Assembly: GCA_964423795.1 (NCBI GenBank)
Contig: CAYRGC010000002.1
Span: forward strand, 90,190-154,189
DNA length: 64,000 nucleotides
Direction: 5' to 3'
Source of the DNA: CAYRGC01 sp964423795
Lineage (GTDB): Bacteria; Patescibacteriota; Gracilibacteria; Peribacterales; Peribacteraceae
In this document: in pieces, positions 23,731-32,659 of the stretch
How positions within the stretch are numbered: position 1 is the stretch's first letter
Layout of the letters: each line of letters starts with the position of its first letter
Position numbers and translations under genes: made by a program
The notes under the pieces: generated by a model
Told to the model about the DNA's origin: nothing
What the model saw: the letters and a program-made list of their open reading frames with translations, nothing else
Database searches by the model: none

Positions 23731-24459
23731 ATGAACTCCGTTTCCCCCTCTTCCCCGAACAACCCCTGGTTCGCGATCTCGATCGGTCTCATGGGCATCA
23801 TCGTGGGTTTCTTCATCGGTACGTACTCGAACCCCGGCGTCGCGCCCGGCCCGCAGCAGGTCGCCGTGGCCCCGTCCGCCCCGACCCCTCCGACTCCGCC
23901 CCCGGCCCCCGAGACGCCGGCCACGGTGGACGATGATCCGATCGAGGGCGCCAAGAACGCCAAGGTGACCGTCATCGAGTTCACGGACTTCCAGTGCCCC
24001 TTCTGCAGCCGCCACTACACGGACACGTACGGCCAGATCAAGAAGGACTACGTCGACACCGGCAAGATCAAGTACGTCGTCCGCGACTTCCCGCTGAGCT
24101 TCCACCCGAACGCCGAGCCCGCCGCGATCGCCGCCGGCTGCGCGAACGACCAGGGAAAGTTCTGGGAGATGCACGACAAGCTCTTCACCAACCAGGCCAC
24201 GTGGTCGAACATGGGCGACGCCAAGCCGACCTTCAAGCAGTACGCGGCCGACATCAAGCTCGACACGGCCAAGTTCAACTCCTGCCTGGATAACGGCGAG
24301 CACAAGGACGAGATCCAGAAGGACGAGGCCGACGGCATCGCTTCCGGCATCAACGGCACCCCGGGCTTCTGGGTGGTCGGTGCGGACGGAAAGGGTCAGC
24401 TCATCAGCGGAGCCGTCCCGTACGCCAGCTTCAAGCAGGCGATCGACGCCCTCCTCTGA
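23731..24459 (+). CDS. Membrane-anchored DsbA/thioredoxin-like disulfide oxidoreductase
   Basis: 242 residues. One N-terminal helix (FAISIGLMGIIVGFFIGTY), a Pro-rich spacer, and a Thioredoxin_4/DsbA-like domain with the CPFC active site (IEFTDFQCPFCSRHY), DFPLSFHPNA, a second Cys pair (AGCAND and NSCLDN) and the cis-Pro loop NGTPGFWV. Such BdbD/DsbA-type proteins put disulfides into exported proteins. The leader upstream of ATG 23731 is a run of T and C without a Shine-Dalgarno site. It ends in a strong terminator. Several Cys-paired surface proteins in the window could be substrates. Confidence 0.9.
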   Translation: MNSVSPSSPNNPWFAISIGLMGIIVGFFIGTYSNPGVAPGPQQVAVAPSAPTPPTPPPAPETPATVDDDPIEGAKNAKVTVIEFTDFQCPFCSRHYTDTYGQIKKDYVDTGKIKYVVRDFPLSFHPNAEPAAIAAGCANDQGKFWEMHDKLFTNQATWSNMGDAKPTFKQYAADIKLDTAKFNSCLDNGEHKDEIQKDEADGIASGINGTPGFWVVGADGKGQLISGAVPYASFKQAIDALL

Positions 24460-24480
24460 ACGATATCCCGGTTCACCATG

Positions 24481-24508
24481 AAAGGGACGGAGCTATCCGT
24501 CCCTTTTT
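24481..24508 (+). terminator. Rho-independent terminator
   Basis: Perfect 11-bp stem (AAAGGGACGGA-GCTA-TCCGTCCCTTT) running into T5. Confidence 0.9.
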
Positions 24509-24635
24509 CGTAGGGCCCAAGAAACATGCAGTCAGCAGAGAAAGGTCAATGACCGGCGATCATTGGGTTCTTGAAGTTTGATTATTTCTTTGCGTATTGC
24601 TTCTTGCTTCTTCCGTGCGGGATTACCATGCTTCC

Positions 24636-25901
24636 GTGAGTCCATCGCACGATTCCTACGCGGCCTTCCGGGGAGGAGGCTATTGGCGGTACGCGCTCGC
24701 ACACTGCCTCGACGTCCTCGGCATGCAGATGGCCTTCACGGCGGTGGGATGGGAAATCTACGAACGAACGCACTCCGCGTTCGCGCTCGGGCTCGTCGGC
24801 CTCATGAAATTCCTGCCCACGCTCCTCTTCTCCGTTCCCGCCGGGCACGTCATCGAAACGGGGAATCGCCGCCTGATCCTCTGGACCGCGCAGTTGCCCG
24901 TGATCGCAGGCGCGCTCGGACTCGGAATCGTCTCGACGACGCTGGCGCCGGTGCCGCTGGTCTACGCGTGCCTCTTCCTCATCGGCGTGGCGATGGCGGT
25001 GAGCCTTCCCGCGCGATCGGCGCTCTTCCCGCAGATCATCCCGCAGGGCTCGCTGCAGAACGCCGTGACGTGGAACCACGTCGCGCGCCAGACCGGCACG
25101 ATCGTGGGCCCGCTCCTCGGCGGACTCTCGATCGCGGTGACGGGCAGCCCCGTCGCCGCGTACGTCACGTGCGCCGCGCTCGGCGCGGCGTTCGTGGCGC
25201 TCATCGCGGGCGTGCCGTACCGCCGGACGGCGACGAAAACGGAACCGCCCTCGCTTTCCTCCATGCTCGTGGGCGTGCGCTTCCTCAGGGGCAATCCCGT
25301 GCTCCTTTCCTCGATCGTCGTCGATACGTTCGCCGTGCTCTTCGGCGGCGCGACGGCGCTCCTGCCGATGTTCGCGAAGGACATCCTCCGCGTGGGCCCC
25401 TTCGCGCTCGGCTGCCTCCGCCTGGCGCCGGCGGTGGGCGCGCTCGGCATGAGCGTCGTGCTCACGCGCGCGAAGCCCGTGAAGAAAGGGGGCAGGACGC
25501 TGCTGTCCACGGTCGCCCTGTTCGGGGTCGCGATGATCCTCTTCGGACTCTCCACGAACGTCTATCTCTCCTTCGTCCTGCTCGTCGCCTCCGGCGCCGC
25601 GGACGCGCTCAGCGTCGTCATCCGCCACACGCTCCTCCAGGGCAGGACGCCCGCCTGCCTGCTCGGGCGCGTCTACGCCGTGATGAACGTCTTCGGCATG
25701 TCCTCGAACGAACTCGGGGAAGTGGAATCCGGACTCGTCGCCGCGGTCACGGGCCCGGTGCTCTCCGTCGTGAGCGGCGGCGTCGGCAGCATCGTCGTGG
25801 TGCTCGCGGCCGCCGCGATCTGGCCGGAACTGAGGAAACTGCGTTCCTTACACACTGAGAAAGAAGCGCTTGAAGCCATCGGTGAGCGCCAAAGAGAATG
25901 A
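24636..25901 (+). CDS. Major facilitator superfamily transporter, EntS-like (MFS_3)
   Basis: 421 residues with about twelve membrane helices. The cytoplasmic loop after TM2 and the motifs FALGLVGLMKFLPTLLFSVPAG and PARSALFPQIIP with VARQTGTIVGPLLGG match the MFS_3/EntS group of exporters. Substrate unknown. The start is placed at GTG 24636 because TACCAT at 24624-24629 ends exactly 6 bases before it; the in-frame codon at 24597 would lie upstream of that promoter. It is followed by a hairpin region. Confidence 0.85.
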   Translation: MSPSHDSYAAFRGGGYWRYALAHCLDVLGMQMAFTAVGWEIYERTHSAFALGLVGLMKFLPTLLFSVPAGHVIETGNRRLILWTAQLPVIAGALGLGIVSTTLAPVPLVYACLFLIGVAMAVSLPARSALFPQIIPQGSLQNAVTWNHVARQTGTIVGPLLGGLSIAVTGSPVAAYVTCAALGAAFVALIAGVPYRRTATKTEPPSLSSMLVGVRFLRGNPVLLSSIVVDTFAVLFGGATALLPMFAKDILRVGPFALGCLRLAPAVGALGMSVVLTRAKPVKKGGRTLLSTVALFGVAMILFGLSTNVYLSFVLLVASGAADALSVVIRHTLLQGRTPACLLGRVYAVMNVFGMSSNELGEVESGLVAAVTGPVLSVVSGGVGSIVVVLAAAAIWPELRKLRSLHTEKEALEAIGERQRE

Positions 25902-25923
25902 GTGGTGATAGGAGAGAGGAAAG

Positions 25924-25982
25924 GGCTTGGAAAGCTTGAAAGCTTTGCCAAGCTCCTCAAGCTCTTTCCTCTTTCCTTTTTA
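25924..25982 (+). terminator. Imperfect hairpin terminator made of repeated words
   Basis: The stretch GGCTTGGAAAGCTTGAAAGC, then TTTGCCAAGCTCCTCAAGCT and CTTTCC with a T tail, can fold as AGGAAAGGGCTTGG..CAAGCTCTTTCCT. It has nested AAGCTT-like words and follows the MFS gene. Confidence 0.5.
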
Positions 25983-26024
25983 AGGACGTAAGACTGACAC
26001 CGATACACCGTCGTCTTTTTTACT

Positions 26025-26258
26025 ATGCCAACTTCCAAGACCCGCGGTCGCGGCAACAAGAGCGCGTACACGAGCAGGCAGAAGCGCCAGGCCGAACACA
26101 TCGAAAAAGGCTACGAGCGCCGCGGCGTCTCCAAAAAGAAGGCGCAGTCCCGCGCCTGGGCGACCGTGAACAAGATCTCCGGCGGCGACAAGAAACGCGG
26201 ATCCGGACGCGGCAAAAAGACGAACAAGGGCCCGATGCGCAAGGGCGGGAGGAAGTGA
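26025..26258 (+). CDS. Small basic protein of the 'plasmid stabilization'-annotated family
   Basis: 77 residues, very rich in Lys, Arg and Gly. The core KSAYTSRQKRQAEHIEKGYE, then RGVSKKKAQSRAWATVNK and SGGDKKRGSG matches a widespread short family that databases label plasmid stabilization protein, without good functional proof. The charge suggests nucleic-acid contact. The ATG has no Shine-Dalgarno site. It is followed by an inverted repeat and a second tiny gene. Confidence 0.75.
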   Translation: MPTSKTRGRGNKSAYTSRQKRQAEHIEKGYERRGVSKKKAQSRAWATVNKISGGDKKRGSGRGKKTNKGPMRKGGRK

Positions 26259-26304
26259 TTAGCGATGAGTGATTGGCGACGAGAAAGCTCCAGTCGCTAA
26301 TCAC
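26255..26304. repeat. Intergenic inverted repeat with tandem words
   Basis: GTGATTAGCGA (26255-26265) and TCGCTAATCAC (26294-26304) form a perfect 11-bp stem. The loop contains GTGATTGGCGA, a near copy of the first arm. It lies between two tiny genes and could be a terminator or attenuator, though it has no T run. Confidence 0.7.
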
Positions 26305-26312
26305 CTCTATTT

Positions 26313-26483
26313 ATGATGAACGACCAACCGAAACCGGCCCAACCGCGGAAGGGCGACAAGGCACCGGATCCGATGCAGTCCGACGTCGGCAGGCCCGAAC
26401 CCGCGAACGAGACGGCGGGCAAGGACCCCTCCGCGCCGAACGCCCCCGCTCCGGGAAACCCGACGCCGGGTGAGGTCGCCTGA
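26313..26483 (+). CDS. Tiny Pro/Asp-rich protein, 56 residues
   Basis: The frame opens with ATGATG at 26313 and reads MMNDQPKPAQPRKGDKAPDP and ends APGNPTPGEVA. The composition (Pro, Ala, Asp, Lys, Gly; no hydrophobic core) suggests a disordered soluble protein. It has a good in-frame stop and a consistent GC-rich third position. No family recognised. It may be co-transcribed with the small basic gene before it. Confidence 0.55.
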   Translation: MMNDQPKPAQPRKGDKAPDPMQSDVGRPEPANETAGKDPSAPNAPAPGNPTPGEVA

Positions 26484-26551
26484 TCCATCCGGTCAGAAAG
26501 CGTCACTGGCGTCCAGATCGATCGGCGACGGGACGCGTTACCATCTCTCCC

Positions 26552-27274
26552 ATGCGACGGTCGCACCACGTACGGATCTATCGCTCCAGGCTCCATCTGC
26601 TTTCGACCGTGGGTCTCCTGGTCCTGCCGTTTTTGCTGCTCCTGCTCTTCGCCCGCGTGACCCGGTTCAGCGCCGCGGAGCTCTTCGCGGATCTGTGGAC
26701 CTCGCTTCTGCGCCTCTTCGCGGCGTACCTGATCGCGGCGGCGCTCGCCTGGATCCTCGCCGTCCTCTTCTACCGAGGCAAGCGGTCGATCGTGGCGCTG
26801 CCGGTGTTCGACGTGCTGCAGAGCTTCCCCACCTTCGCGGCGCTCCCGATCGCGATCTCCTTCTGGGGCGACGGCAACCTGACCGTCATCATCTTCCTCG
26901 TGATCACGATCATCTGGCCCATCTTCTTCACGATCTTAAGCTCCCTCAAGCTCGCGCGGCACGACTGGCAGGAAGCGGTCACGATCTACCGCCTTCGCCC
27001 GCTCGACCACCTGCGGCTGTACCTGTGGCCGCTCACCATCCCGGGCCTCGTCACGGGATCGATCATCGGGCTCGGCGAGGGATGGGAGGCGCTCGTCGCG
27101 ACGGAGATCATCGTGAAAACCTACCCGGGCCTGGGCTCCTTCTTCCAGGCGTACGCGGACAACGCGACCATTTCCGCCCTCGGCATCCTGGGACTCCTCA
27201 TCCTCATCTTCGGCATCAACAAGGCGCTCTGGCTTCCGCTGCTCGATTGGAGCCACGATCTCGCCGCCGAATGA
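26552..27274 (+). CDS. ABC transporter permease, SsuC/TauC-like
   Basis: 240 residues with five to six membrane helices. The EAA-type loop is WQEAVTIYRLRPLDHLRLYLWP followed by TIPGLVTGSIIGLGEGWEALVATE, as in the BPD_transp_1 permeases for nitrate, sulfonate, taurine or bicarbonate. TACCAT at 26539-26544 ends 7 bases before ATG 26552. The ATPase gene starts 4 bases after its stop. No substrate-binding protein is encoded nearby, so the ligand cannot be deduced. Confidence 0.9.
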   Translation: MRRSHHVRIYRSRLHLLSTVGLLVLPFLLLLLFARVTRFSAAELFADLWTSLLRLFAAYLIAAALAWILAVLFYRGKRSIVALPVFDVLQSFPTFAALPIAISFWGDGNLTVIIFLVITIIWPIFFTILSSLKLARHDWQEAVTIYRLRPLDHLRLYLWPLTIPGLVTGSIIGLGEGWEALVATEIIVKTYPGLGSFFQAYADNATISALGILGLLILIFGINKALWLPLLDWSHDLAAE

Positions 27275-27277
27275 TCC

Positions 27278-28063
27278 ATGGCCCCTCCCCACCTCACCCT
27301 CAAAGGCGTCCAGAAGAGCTTCCAGGAAAAGGGACACCCGCCCTCGCTCGCGCTCACGGACGTGGATCTCACGATCCGCCGCGGGGAATTCTTCGTGTTC
27401 CTCGGGCCGTCCGGCTGCGGAAAATCGACCCTGCTGCGGATCATGAGCGGCCTCGACGACCCGACGCGCGGCAGTGTGACGCTCGGCAAAGACGTGTCGT
27501 CCGATCACCTGAGCTTCGTGTTCCAGCACTTCGCGCTGCTCCCGTGGCTCACCGTGCGCGAGAACATCGAGCTTGGACTCCTCAGCCGGCGCGTTCCCGC
27601 GGACGAGCGACTGAAGACCGTCGACGCGGAATTGGCGCGCTTCGGCCTGGAAAGCCATGCGCAGAGCCGTCCGCGGGACCTCTCGGGCGGGCTGCGCCAG
27701 CGCGTGGGCCTCGCCCGCGCCTTCGCGACCAAGCCGGCGCTCCTCTTCATGGATGAGCCGTTCTCGGAGCTCGATTCCTTCACGGCGGAAGAACTGCGCA
27801 GGGAGCTCCTGTCCCTGTGGAAGGAGCGCGGGACGACGATCGTGCTCGTAACGCACCTCATCCCGGAGGCGATCGAGCTTGCCGACCGCATCGCGGTGAT
27901 GACGGGCCAGCCCGGCACGGTGGAAGCGATCGTGAGAAACGAGCTCTCCCGGCCGCGCGATCTCCGTTCGTCCGCGTGCTTCGCCCTGGAAGACAAGCTG
28001 CTCGAGCTCGTGAAGACGGACAACGACGACCTGGTCCGGCGCAAACGTCAACGTCGGCGGTAA
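27278..28063 (+). CDS. ABC transporter ATPase, SsuB/TauB-like
   Basis: 261 residues. Walker A GPSGCGKSTLL, Q-loop FVFQHFALLPWLTV, signature LSGGLRQRVGLARAF, Walker B LLFMDEPFSELD and the switch His in VLVTHLIPEAIELADRI. It pairs with the permease just upstream in one operon and energises that importer. The substrate is unknown because no binding protein is adjacent. Confidence 0.93.
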   Translation: MAPPHLTLKGVQKSFQEKGHPPSLALTDVDLTIRRGEFFVFLGPSGCGKSTLLRIMSGLDDPTRGSVTLGKDVSSDHLSFVFQHFALLPWLTVRENIELGLLSRRVPADERLKTVDAELARFGLESHAQSRPRDLSGGLRQRVGLARAFATKPALLFMDEPFSELDSFTAEELRRELLSLWKERGTTIVLVTHLIPEAIELADRIAVMTGQPGTVEAIVRNELSRPRDLRSSACFALEDKLLELVKTDNDDLVRRKRQRRR

Positions 28064-28205
28064 GCGATGAACATCGGTGCATGCGTAGGACATGCGGAGA
28101 GATCGGAAGATGCGATTTTTTCAAATAGTGTCAAAAAGACATTTGTGTGTGAAACGTTCTTCACTAGACTGACCCGGCATCCTACTTTCTTTTTCCCCTT
28201 TCCTC
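28064..28205 (+). promoter_or_regulatory. Promoter and C/T-rich leader of the giant repeat protein
   Basis: TTGTGT at 28143-28148 and TAGACT at 28165-28170 (16 bp apart) precede a 35-base leader that ends CTTTCTTTTTCCCCTTTCCTC before ATG 28206. The first part of the gap (28064-28140) shows nothing I can name. Confidence 0.55.
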
Positions 28206-31200
28206 ATGCGTCGTCTTGCATCCCGCCTGAGTCTTTCCGCGCTGACCGCGCAGATCGTCCTCGGGTCTTTCGCCGCGTCGCTTCCGGTCATGTCGGAACG
28301 CGCGTTCGCGTTGGCTGCGGTCACCGCGGCAACGGGCGGCTCCGCCATTCTCGCGAACACGGCGGGAGGCGCGTACACCTCCCTCACGGGCCCCGTCTTC
28401 ACGGGCATCGATGACAACGATCTGAGCGCAACGGGAACCCTCACGCTGGTCGCGCCGTCGGGCTTCCAGTTCGACACGGGCGGCACGGCACCCACGGTGC
28501 TCGTCACCTGCACCAACAGCTGCGGCGGCGGCTCCAGTAACAACGTCAACAACCTCACCTCCGGCTCCACGATCGCGGTCACGGTGAGCGCCGGCACGCT
28601 CTCGATCACGATCACCGACGATGTCGACGGCGGGGGCTCCACCACCAACAGCCTCACCTGGCAGAACGTGCGCGTGCGCCCGACGGCCTCTTCGCCGCTC
28701 GCCTCCGGCGATATCACGAAGGGCGGAACGGCCACTCTCAACGGCATCTCGGGCGGCGACAGCCTTGGCACGCTTACGGAAGTGGGCGTCGCGACGGTGA
28801 CCCCCGCGACCGGCGGCGGCGCGATCAGCGCCAGCACGGCCGGCGGCGCGTATACGACCCTCACGGGCCCCGTCCTCACGGAAAGCGACGCCGGAGCGAT
28901 CCAGACCGGCACGATCATCCTGAACGCTCCCGCGGGCTTTGAATTCGACACCGGCGGCACGGCTCCGACCGTCCTTGTGACGCGCGTGGCCGGCACGAGC
29001 AACGGCGTCGGCGACACGGTATGCAACATCAACAACGTCGCGACCGGCACGAGCGTCGCCATCACGGGACGCACGTCCTCGACCATCACCTTCACGGTGT
29101 CCGACGATTCCCGCAACGGCAATCCGGGCAGCTGCAACGGCATCCGCAACTCCCTGACCTGGCAGAACGTCCGCGTGCGCCCCACGGCGGCTCTCCCGCT
29201 TGCCAGCGGCAACGTCACGAAGTCCGGCACGGCGACGGTGTACGGCGTGAGCAACTCCGACAACTTCGGCACGCTCACGGAGATCGCGACGACGGGCACC
29301 ATCACGGTCAACGCCTCGGTGACGAACGACAACGGCGGCACGAAGGCGGTTTCCGACTTCACGTACAAGGTCGACGCCACGACGGTCACGAGCGGCGTCA
29401 GCAACTCCTTCACGGCCGGAGCGCACACGATCTCCGTCACGGGTACGACGGGATACGCTGTGACGATCGGCGGCGACTGCGCCGCGGACGGCTCCATCAC
29501 GCTCGCGGCGGCCGCGAGCAAGGTCTGCACGGTCTCCCTCGACGACATCGCTCCGAAGCTCACGGTCACGAAGTCCGTCACGAACGACAACGGCGGCACG
29601 AAAGCCGTCGCGGACTTCACGCTCAAGATCGACGTCACGACGGTCACGAGCGGCGTCCAGAACACGGTGAACGCGGGCGCCCACACGGTGTCCGAGACGG
29701 CTGATTCCGGCTACACGGGCGTCATCGGCGGCGATTGCGCCGCGGACGGCTCCATCACGCTCGCCCCGGGCGACGTGAAGGCTTGCACCATCAGCAACGA
29801 TGACCTCTCCCCGACCCTCACGGTGAACGCCGTCTTCGTGAACGACGACGGCGGCACGAAGGGCGCGGGAGACGTCACTCTCACGGTCGAGGCCACGACG
29901 GTCACGAGCGGCGCCGCGAACACGATCTTCAACGCGGGCCTCCACACCGTGGCCGGCACGGCTCTCACGGGATACACGAAGACGATCGGCGGCGATTGCG
30001 CCGCGGACGGCACGGTGACACTGGTCAACGGCGCGAGCGCCACCTGCACCGTAACGTACGACGACATCGCTCCGAAGCTCACGGTCACGAAGTCCGTCAC
30101 GAACGACAACGGCGGCACGAAGGTCGCCGCGGATTTCGTCCTCAAGGTCGACGGCCTGACGGTGACGACGGGGGTCGAGAACGAGTTCGACGCGGGCGCC
30201 CACACGGTGTCCGAGGCCGCGGACGTCGGCTACGCCGCGACCTACGGCGGCGACTGCGCCGCGGACGGCTCCATCACGCTCGCCCCCGGCGACGTGAAGG
30301 CCTGCACGATCACGAACGACGACATCGCGCCGAAGCTCACGGTGAACAAGGTGGTCGTGAACGACCACGGCGGCACGAAGATGGTCGCGGATTTCCCTCT
30401 CTTCGTGGATGCCTCTCCGGTGACGTCGGGCATGGAGAACGCGCTGACGCCGGGCGTGCATAACGTCACGGAGACGTCCGACACGGCGACGTACTCCCGC
30501 GCCTTCAGCGGCGACTGCGCCGCGGACGGCTCCATCACGCTCGCGCTGGGCGACGTGAAGACCTGCACGATCACGAACGACGACATCCAGCCGCAGCTCA
30601 CCATCGTCGTGCACGTGATCACGGATGACGGCGGTACCGCCGTCGCCTCCGACTTCGGCGTGCTCACGACGGGCACCAACGTCTCGTCGCCTTCCGTCAC
30701 GGGCAACGAGGCGGGACAGACGATCACGCTCAACGCGGGTTCGTTCGGCACTTCCCTGACCGTCCCGGCCCTGCTGACCGGCAAGTACAGCCTGCTCTTC
30801 AGCGGCGATTGCGTGGGAACGCTCAACCCGGGCGACATGAAGACCTGCACCTTCACGCTCAACGACATCGCGCCGAAGCTCACGGTCACGAAGGTGATCG
30901 TGAACGACAACGGCGGCACGGTCGTCGTCGGCTCCGTCCCCCTCTTCATCGATGCCACGGCCGTCACTTCCGGCACGCAGAACACGACGACGATCGGCGC
31001 GCACGTGATCAGCGAGACGAACCCCTCTGGTTACGGCTCGATCATCACGGGTGACTGCGCTGCGGACGGTTCCATCACGCTCGGTCTCGGCGACGTGAAG
31101 AGCTGCGTGATCACGAACAACGACATCCCCGCCTCCCTCACGATCATCAAGCAGGTGACGAACGACAACGGCGGCACGAAGGTCGCCGCGGACTTCACGA

Positions 31201-32612
31201 TGAGCGTCACCGGCAACAACCCCGCGATGACGAGCTTCCCGGGCAATGACGCCGGCACGACGATCTCGATCGACGCCGGCAGTTACTCGGTCGGTGAGGT
31301 CGCCGACAGCGGGTACGCCGCGACGTACTCGGCCGACTGCAGCGGTTCGCTGCTCCCCGGCGAGTCCAAGACCTGCACCGTCACGAACGACGACATCGCG
31401 CCGAAGCTCACGGTGAACAAAGTGGTCGTGAACACCCACGGCGGCACGAAGAACGCGACCGACTTCCCGCTCTTCGTGGACGGCAGCCCCGTCTCGAACG
31501 GCATCGAAACCACGCTCGCCACGGCCGGCGTCTACACGGTGTCCGAGACGTCTGATCCGGGCTACTCCTCCGCCTTCAGCGGCGACTGCGACGTCGCGGG
31601 TTCCGTGACGCTTGCCCCCGGCGACGTGAAGACCTGCACCATCACCAACACCGACGACGTGGCACCCCGCCTCATCGTGAGCAAGGTGGTGATCAACGAC
31701 AACGGCGGCACGAAGACCGAACTCGACTTCGAGCTCAGCATGCGCGTGGACGGCGGCCTCATCGCCATCGGCTTGCCGACGCTGCTCTCGACGGGCACGC
31801 ACACGGTGTCCGAGGTGGCTGATCCGCAGTACGCCCCCGCCTTCTCCGGCGCCTGCGCCGCGGACGGCACCGTCACGCTCGCCCCCGGCGACGTGAAGAC
31901 CTGCATCGTCACGAACAACGACGTCCCCCCGACCCCCGTGTCCGAGACGACGGGCATCGACGACGGCCGCAACGGCGGTCACCGCGGCGAGGACAGCAAC
32001 CAGCTCCTCGGCAAGATGCGCGCGATCGCGCTCCGTAACGGCCTCGGCGGCGACACGGCCCCCGCCGGCTTCGGTGGTACGAACGACGTGCCCCTATCGA
32101 CGGCCGAGCTCAACGTGCTTTGCAGCGTGCAGCGCACGTTCTCGTCCCAGACCCCGCTTGACCTCATCCGCCTGATCTCGCGCACCCTCGCCGTCTTCAT
32201 GGGCCGGGACGCGAAGTTCATCGAGGAGAAGATGTTCGATTCCGCCACGTGCGAGAGGATCAACGCCTCGCTCAAGCCCTCCGCGACGGTCGCCGAAGTG
32301 ATCCTGAAGCCGGTGCCGCTCGCCATCGACGGTTACCCGGTCTCGAGCAACCAGACGTGGAACAAGTGCGTCCGCGGCCAGGCGACCCTCGAGGACATCC
32401 GCGAGAACGGCGACGTCGTCGTCTCCCGCATGAGCGGCAAGGCGTTCGCGAAGAGCTGCGACGCTTACCGCACGAGCGGCACGAACGAATGGACGCATCC
32501 CGACGACGCCTTCCTCACCCTCACGATCGTTCCGAACGGAAAGAACGCTCCGAAGGTGACGGCGAACGACGGCTACATCGTCCTCCCCGTCACGAAGACG
32601 GCCAGCCGCTGA
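28206..32612 (+). CDS. Giant exported surface protein with ten tandem beta repeats
   Basis: 1468 residues. Signal peptide about 1-38. Two related ~160-residue domains follow (both contain FDTGGTAPTVLVT and SLTWQNVRVRPTA). From about residue 365 to 1243 come ten repeats of ~88 residues, each with LTVTKSVTNDNGGTK-like start, a VTSG turn, HTVSET and a Cys-containing end (DCAADGSITLAPGDVKTCTI). The two Cys per repeat likely pair. The fold is of the prealbumin-like/Cna-B kind. A ~225-residue C-terminal domain with four more Cys (NVLCSVQ, SATCERI, NKCVRG, KSCDAY) is unique. No LPxTG or SLH anchor is visible. Probably an adhesive or structural surface fibre. Confidence 0.88.
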   Translation: MRRLASRLSLSALTAQIVLGSFAASLPVMSERAFALAAVTAATGGSAILANTAGGAYTSLTGPVFTGIDDNDLSATGTLTLVAPSGFQFDTGGTAPTVLVTCTNSCGGGSSNNVNNLTSGSTIAVTVSAGTLSITITDDVDGGGSTTNSLTWQNVRVRPTASSPLASGDITKGGTATLNGISGGDSLGTLTEVGVATVTPATGGGAISASTAGGAYTTLTGPVLTESDAGAIQTGTIILNAPAGFEFDTGGTAPTVLVTRVAGTSNGVGDTVCNINNVATGTSVAITGRTSSTITFTVSDDSRNGNPGSCNGIRNSLTWQNVRVRPTAALPLASGNVTKSGTATVYGVSNSDNFGTLTEIATTGTITVNASVTNDNGGTKAVSDFTYKVDATTVTSGVSNSFTAGAHTISVTGTTGYAVTIGGDCAADGSITLAAAASKVCTVSLDDIAPKLTVTKSVTNDNGGTKAVADFTLKIDVTTVTSGVQNTVNAGAHTVSETADSGYTGVIGGDCAADGSITLAPGDVKACTISNDDLSPTLTVNAVFVNDDGGTKGAGDVTLTVEATTVTSGAANTIFNAGLHTVAGTALTGYTKTIGGDCAADGTVTLVNGASATCTVTYDDIAPKLTVTKSVTNDNGGTKVAADFVLKVDGLTVTTGVENEFDAGAHTVSEAADVGYAATYGGDCAADGSITLAPGDVKACTITNDDIAPKLTVNKVVVNDHGGTKMVADFPLFVDASPVTSGMENALTPGVHNVTETSDTATYSRAFSGDCAADGSITLALGDVKTCTITNDDIQPQLTIVVHVITDDGGTAVASDFGVLTTGTNVSSPSVTGNEAGQTITLNAGSFGTSLTVPALLTGKYSLLFSGDCVGTLNPGDMKTCTFTLNDIAPKLTVTKVIVNDNGGTVVVGSVPLFIDATAVTSGTQNTTTIGAHVISETNPSGYGSIITGDCAADGSITLGLGDVKSCVITNNDIPASLTIIKQVTNDNGGTKVAADFTMSVTGNNPAMTSFPGNDAGTTISIDAGSYSVGEVADSGYAATYSADCSGSLLPGESKTCTVTNDDIAPKLTVNKVVVNTHGGTKNATDFPLFVDGSPVSNGIETTLATAGVYTVSETSDPGYSSAFSGDCDVAGSVTLAPGDVKTCTITNTDDVAPRLIVSKVVINDNGGTKTELDFELSMRVDGGLIAIGLPTLLSTGTHTVSEVADPQYAPAFSGACAADGTVTLAPGDVKTCIVTNNDVPPTPVSETTGIDDGRNGGHRGEDSNQLLGKMRAIALRNGLGGDTAPAGFGGTNDVPLSTAELNVLCSVQRTFSSQTPLDLIRLISRTLAVFMGRDAKFIEEKMFDSATCERINASLKPSATVAEVILKPVPLAIDGYPVSSNQTWNKCVRGQATLEDIRENGDVVVSRMSGKAFAKSCDAYRTSGTNEWTHPDDAFLTLTIVPNGKNAPKVTANDGYIVLPVTKTASR
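29297..31935 (+). repeat. Ten tandem ~264-bp coding repeats
   Basis: The repeats encode the ~88-residue modules of the giant surface protein. Words such as GGCGACTGCGCCGCGGACGG and ACGAACGACAACGGCGGCAC recur nearly unchanged in most copies, so recent duplication or gene conversion is likely. Repeats 6 and 8 are the most divergent. Confidence 0.85.
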
Positions 32613-32630
32613 TCGACCAGCATTGTCCGG

Positions 32631-32659
32631 GAAAAAGCCGCGTGACCCGCGGCTTTTTC
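32631..32659. terminator. Bidirectional Rho-independent terminator
   Basis: Perfect 12-bp stem GAAAAAGCCGCG-TGACC-CGCGGCTTTTTC with A/T runs in the stem ends, serving both convergent genes; the last codons of the minus-strand M23 gene lie at its edge. Confidence 0.9.

Noticed and set aside
29297..31935. CRISPR-like array suggested by regular repeats
   Set aside because: The ~264-bp units are in frame, coding and encode a beta module; there are no short repeats with unique spacers and no cas genes.
28182..31982. A 1266-codon open frame on the minus strand opposite the giant surface protein
   Set aside because: It is the antisense shadow of the repeats: high GC and repetitive codons keep the complementary frame open. 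Its translation is Arg/His/Asp/Val-rich, without domains, signal peptide or start signals, while the plus frame has a promoter, signal peptide and clear repeats.
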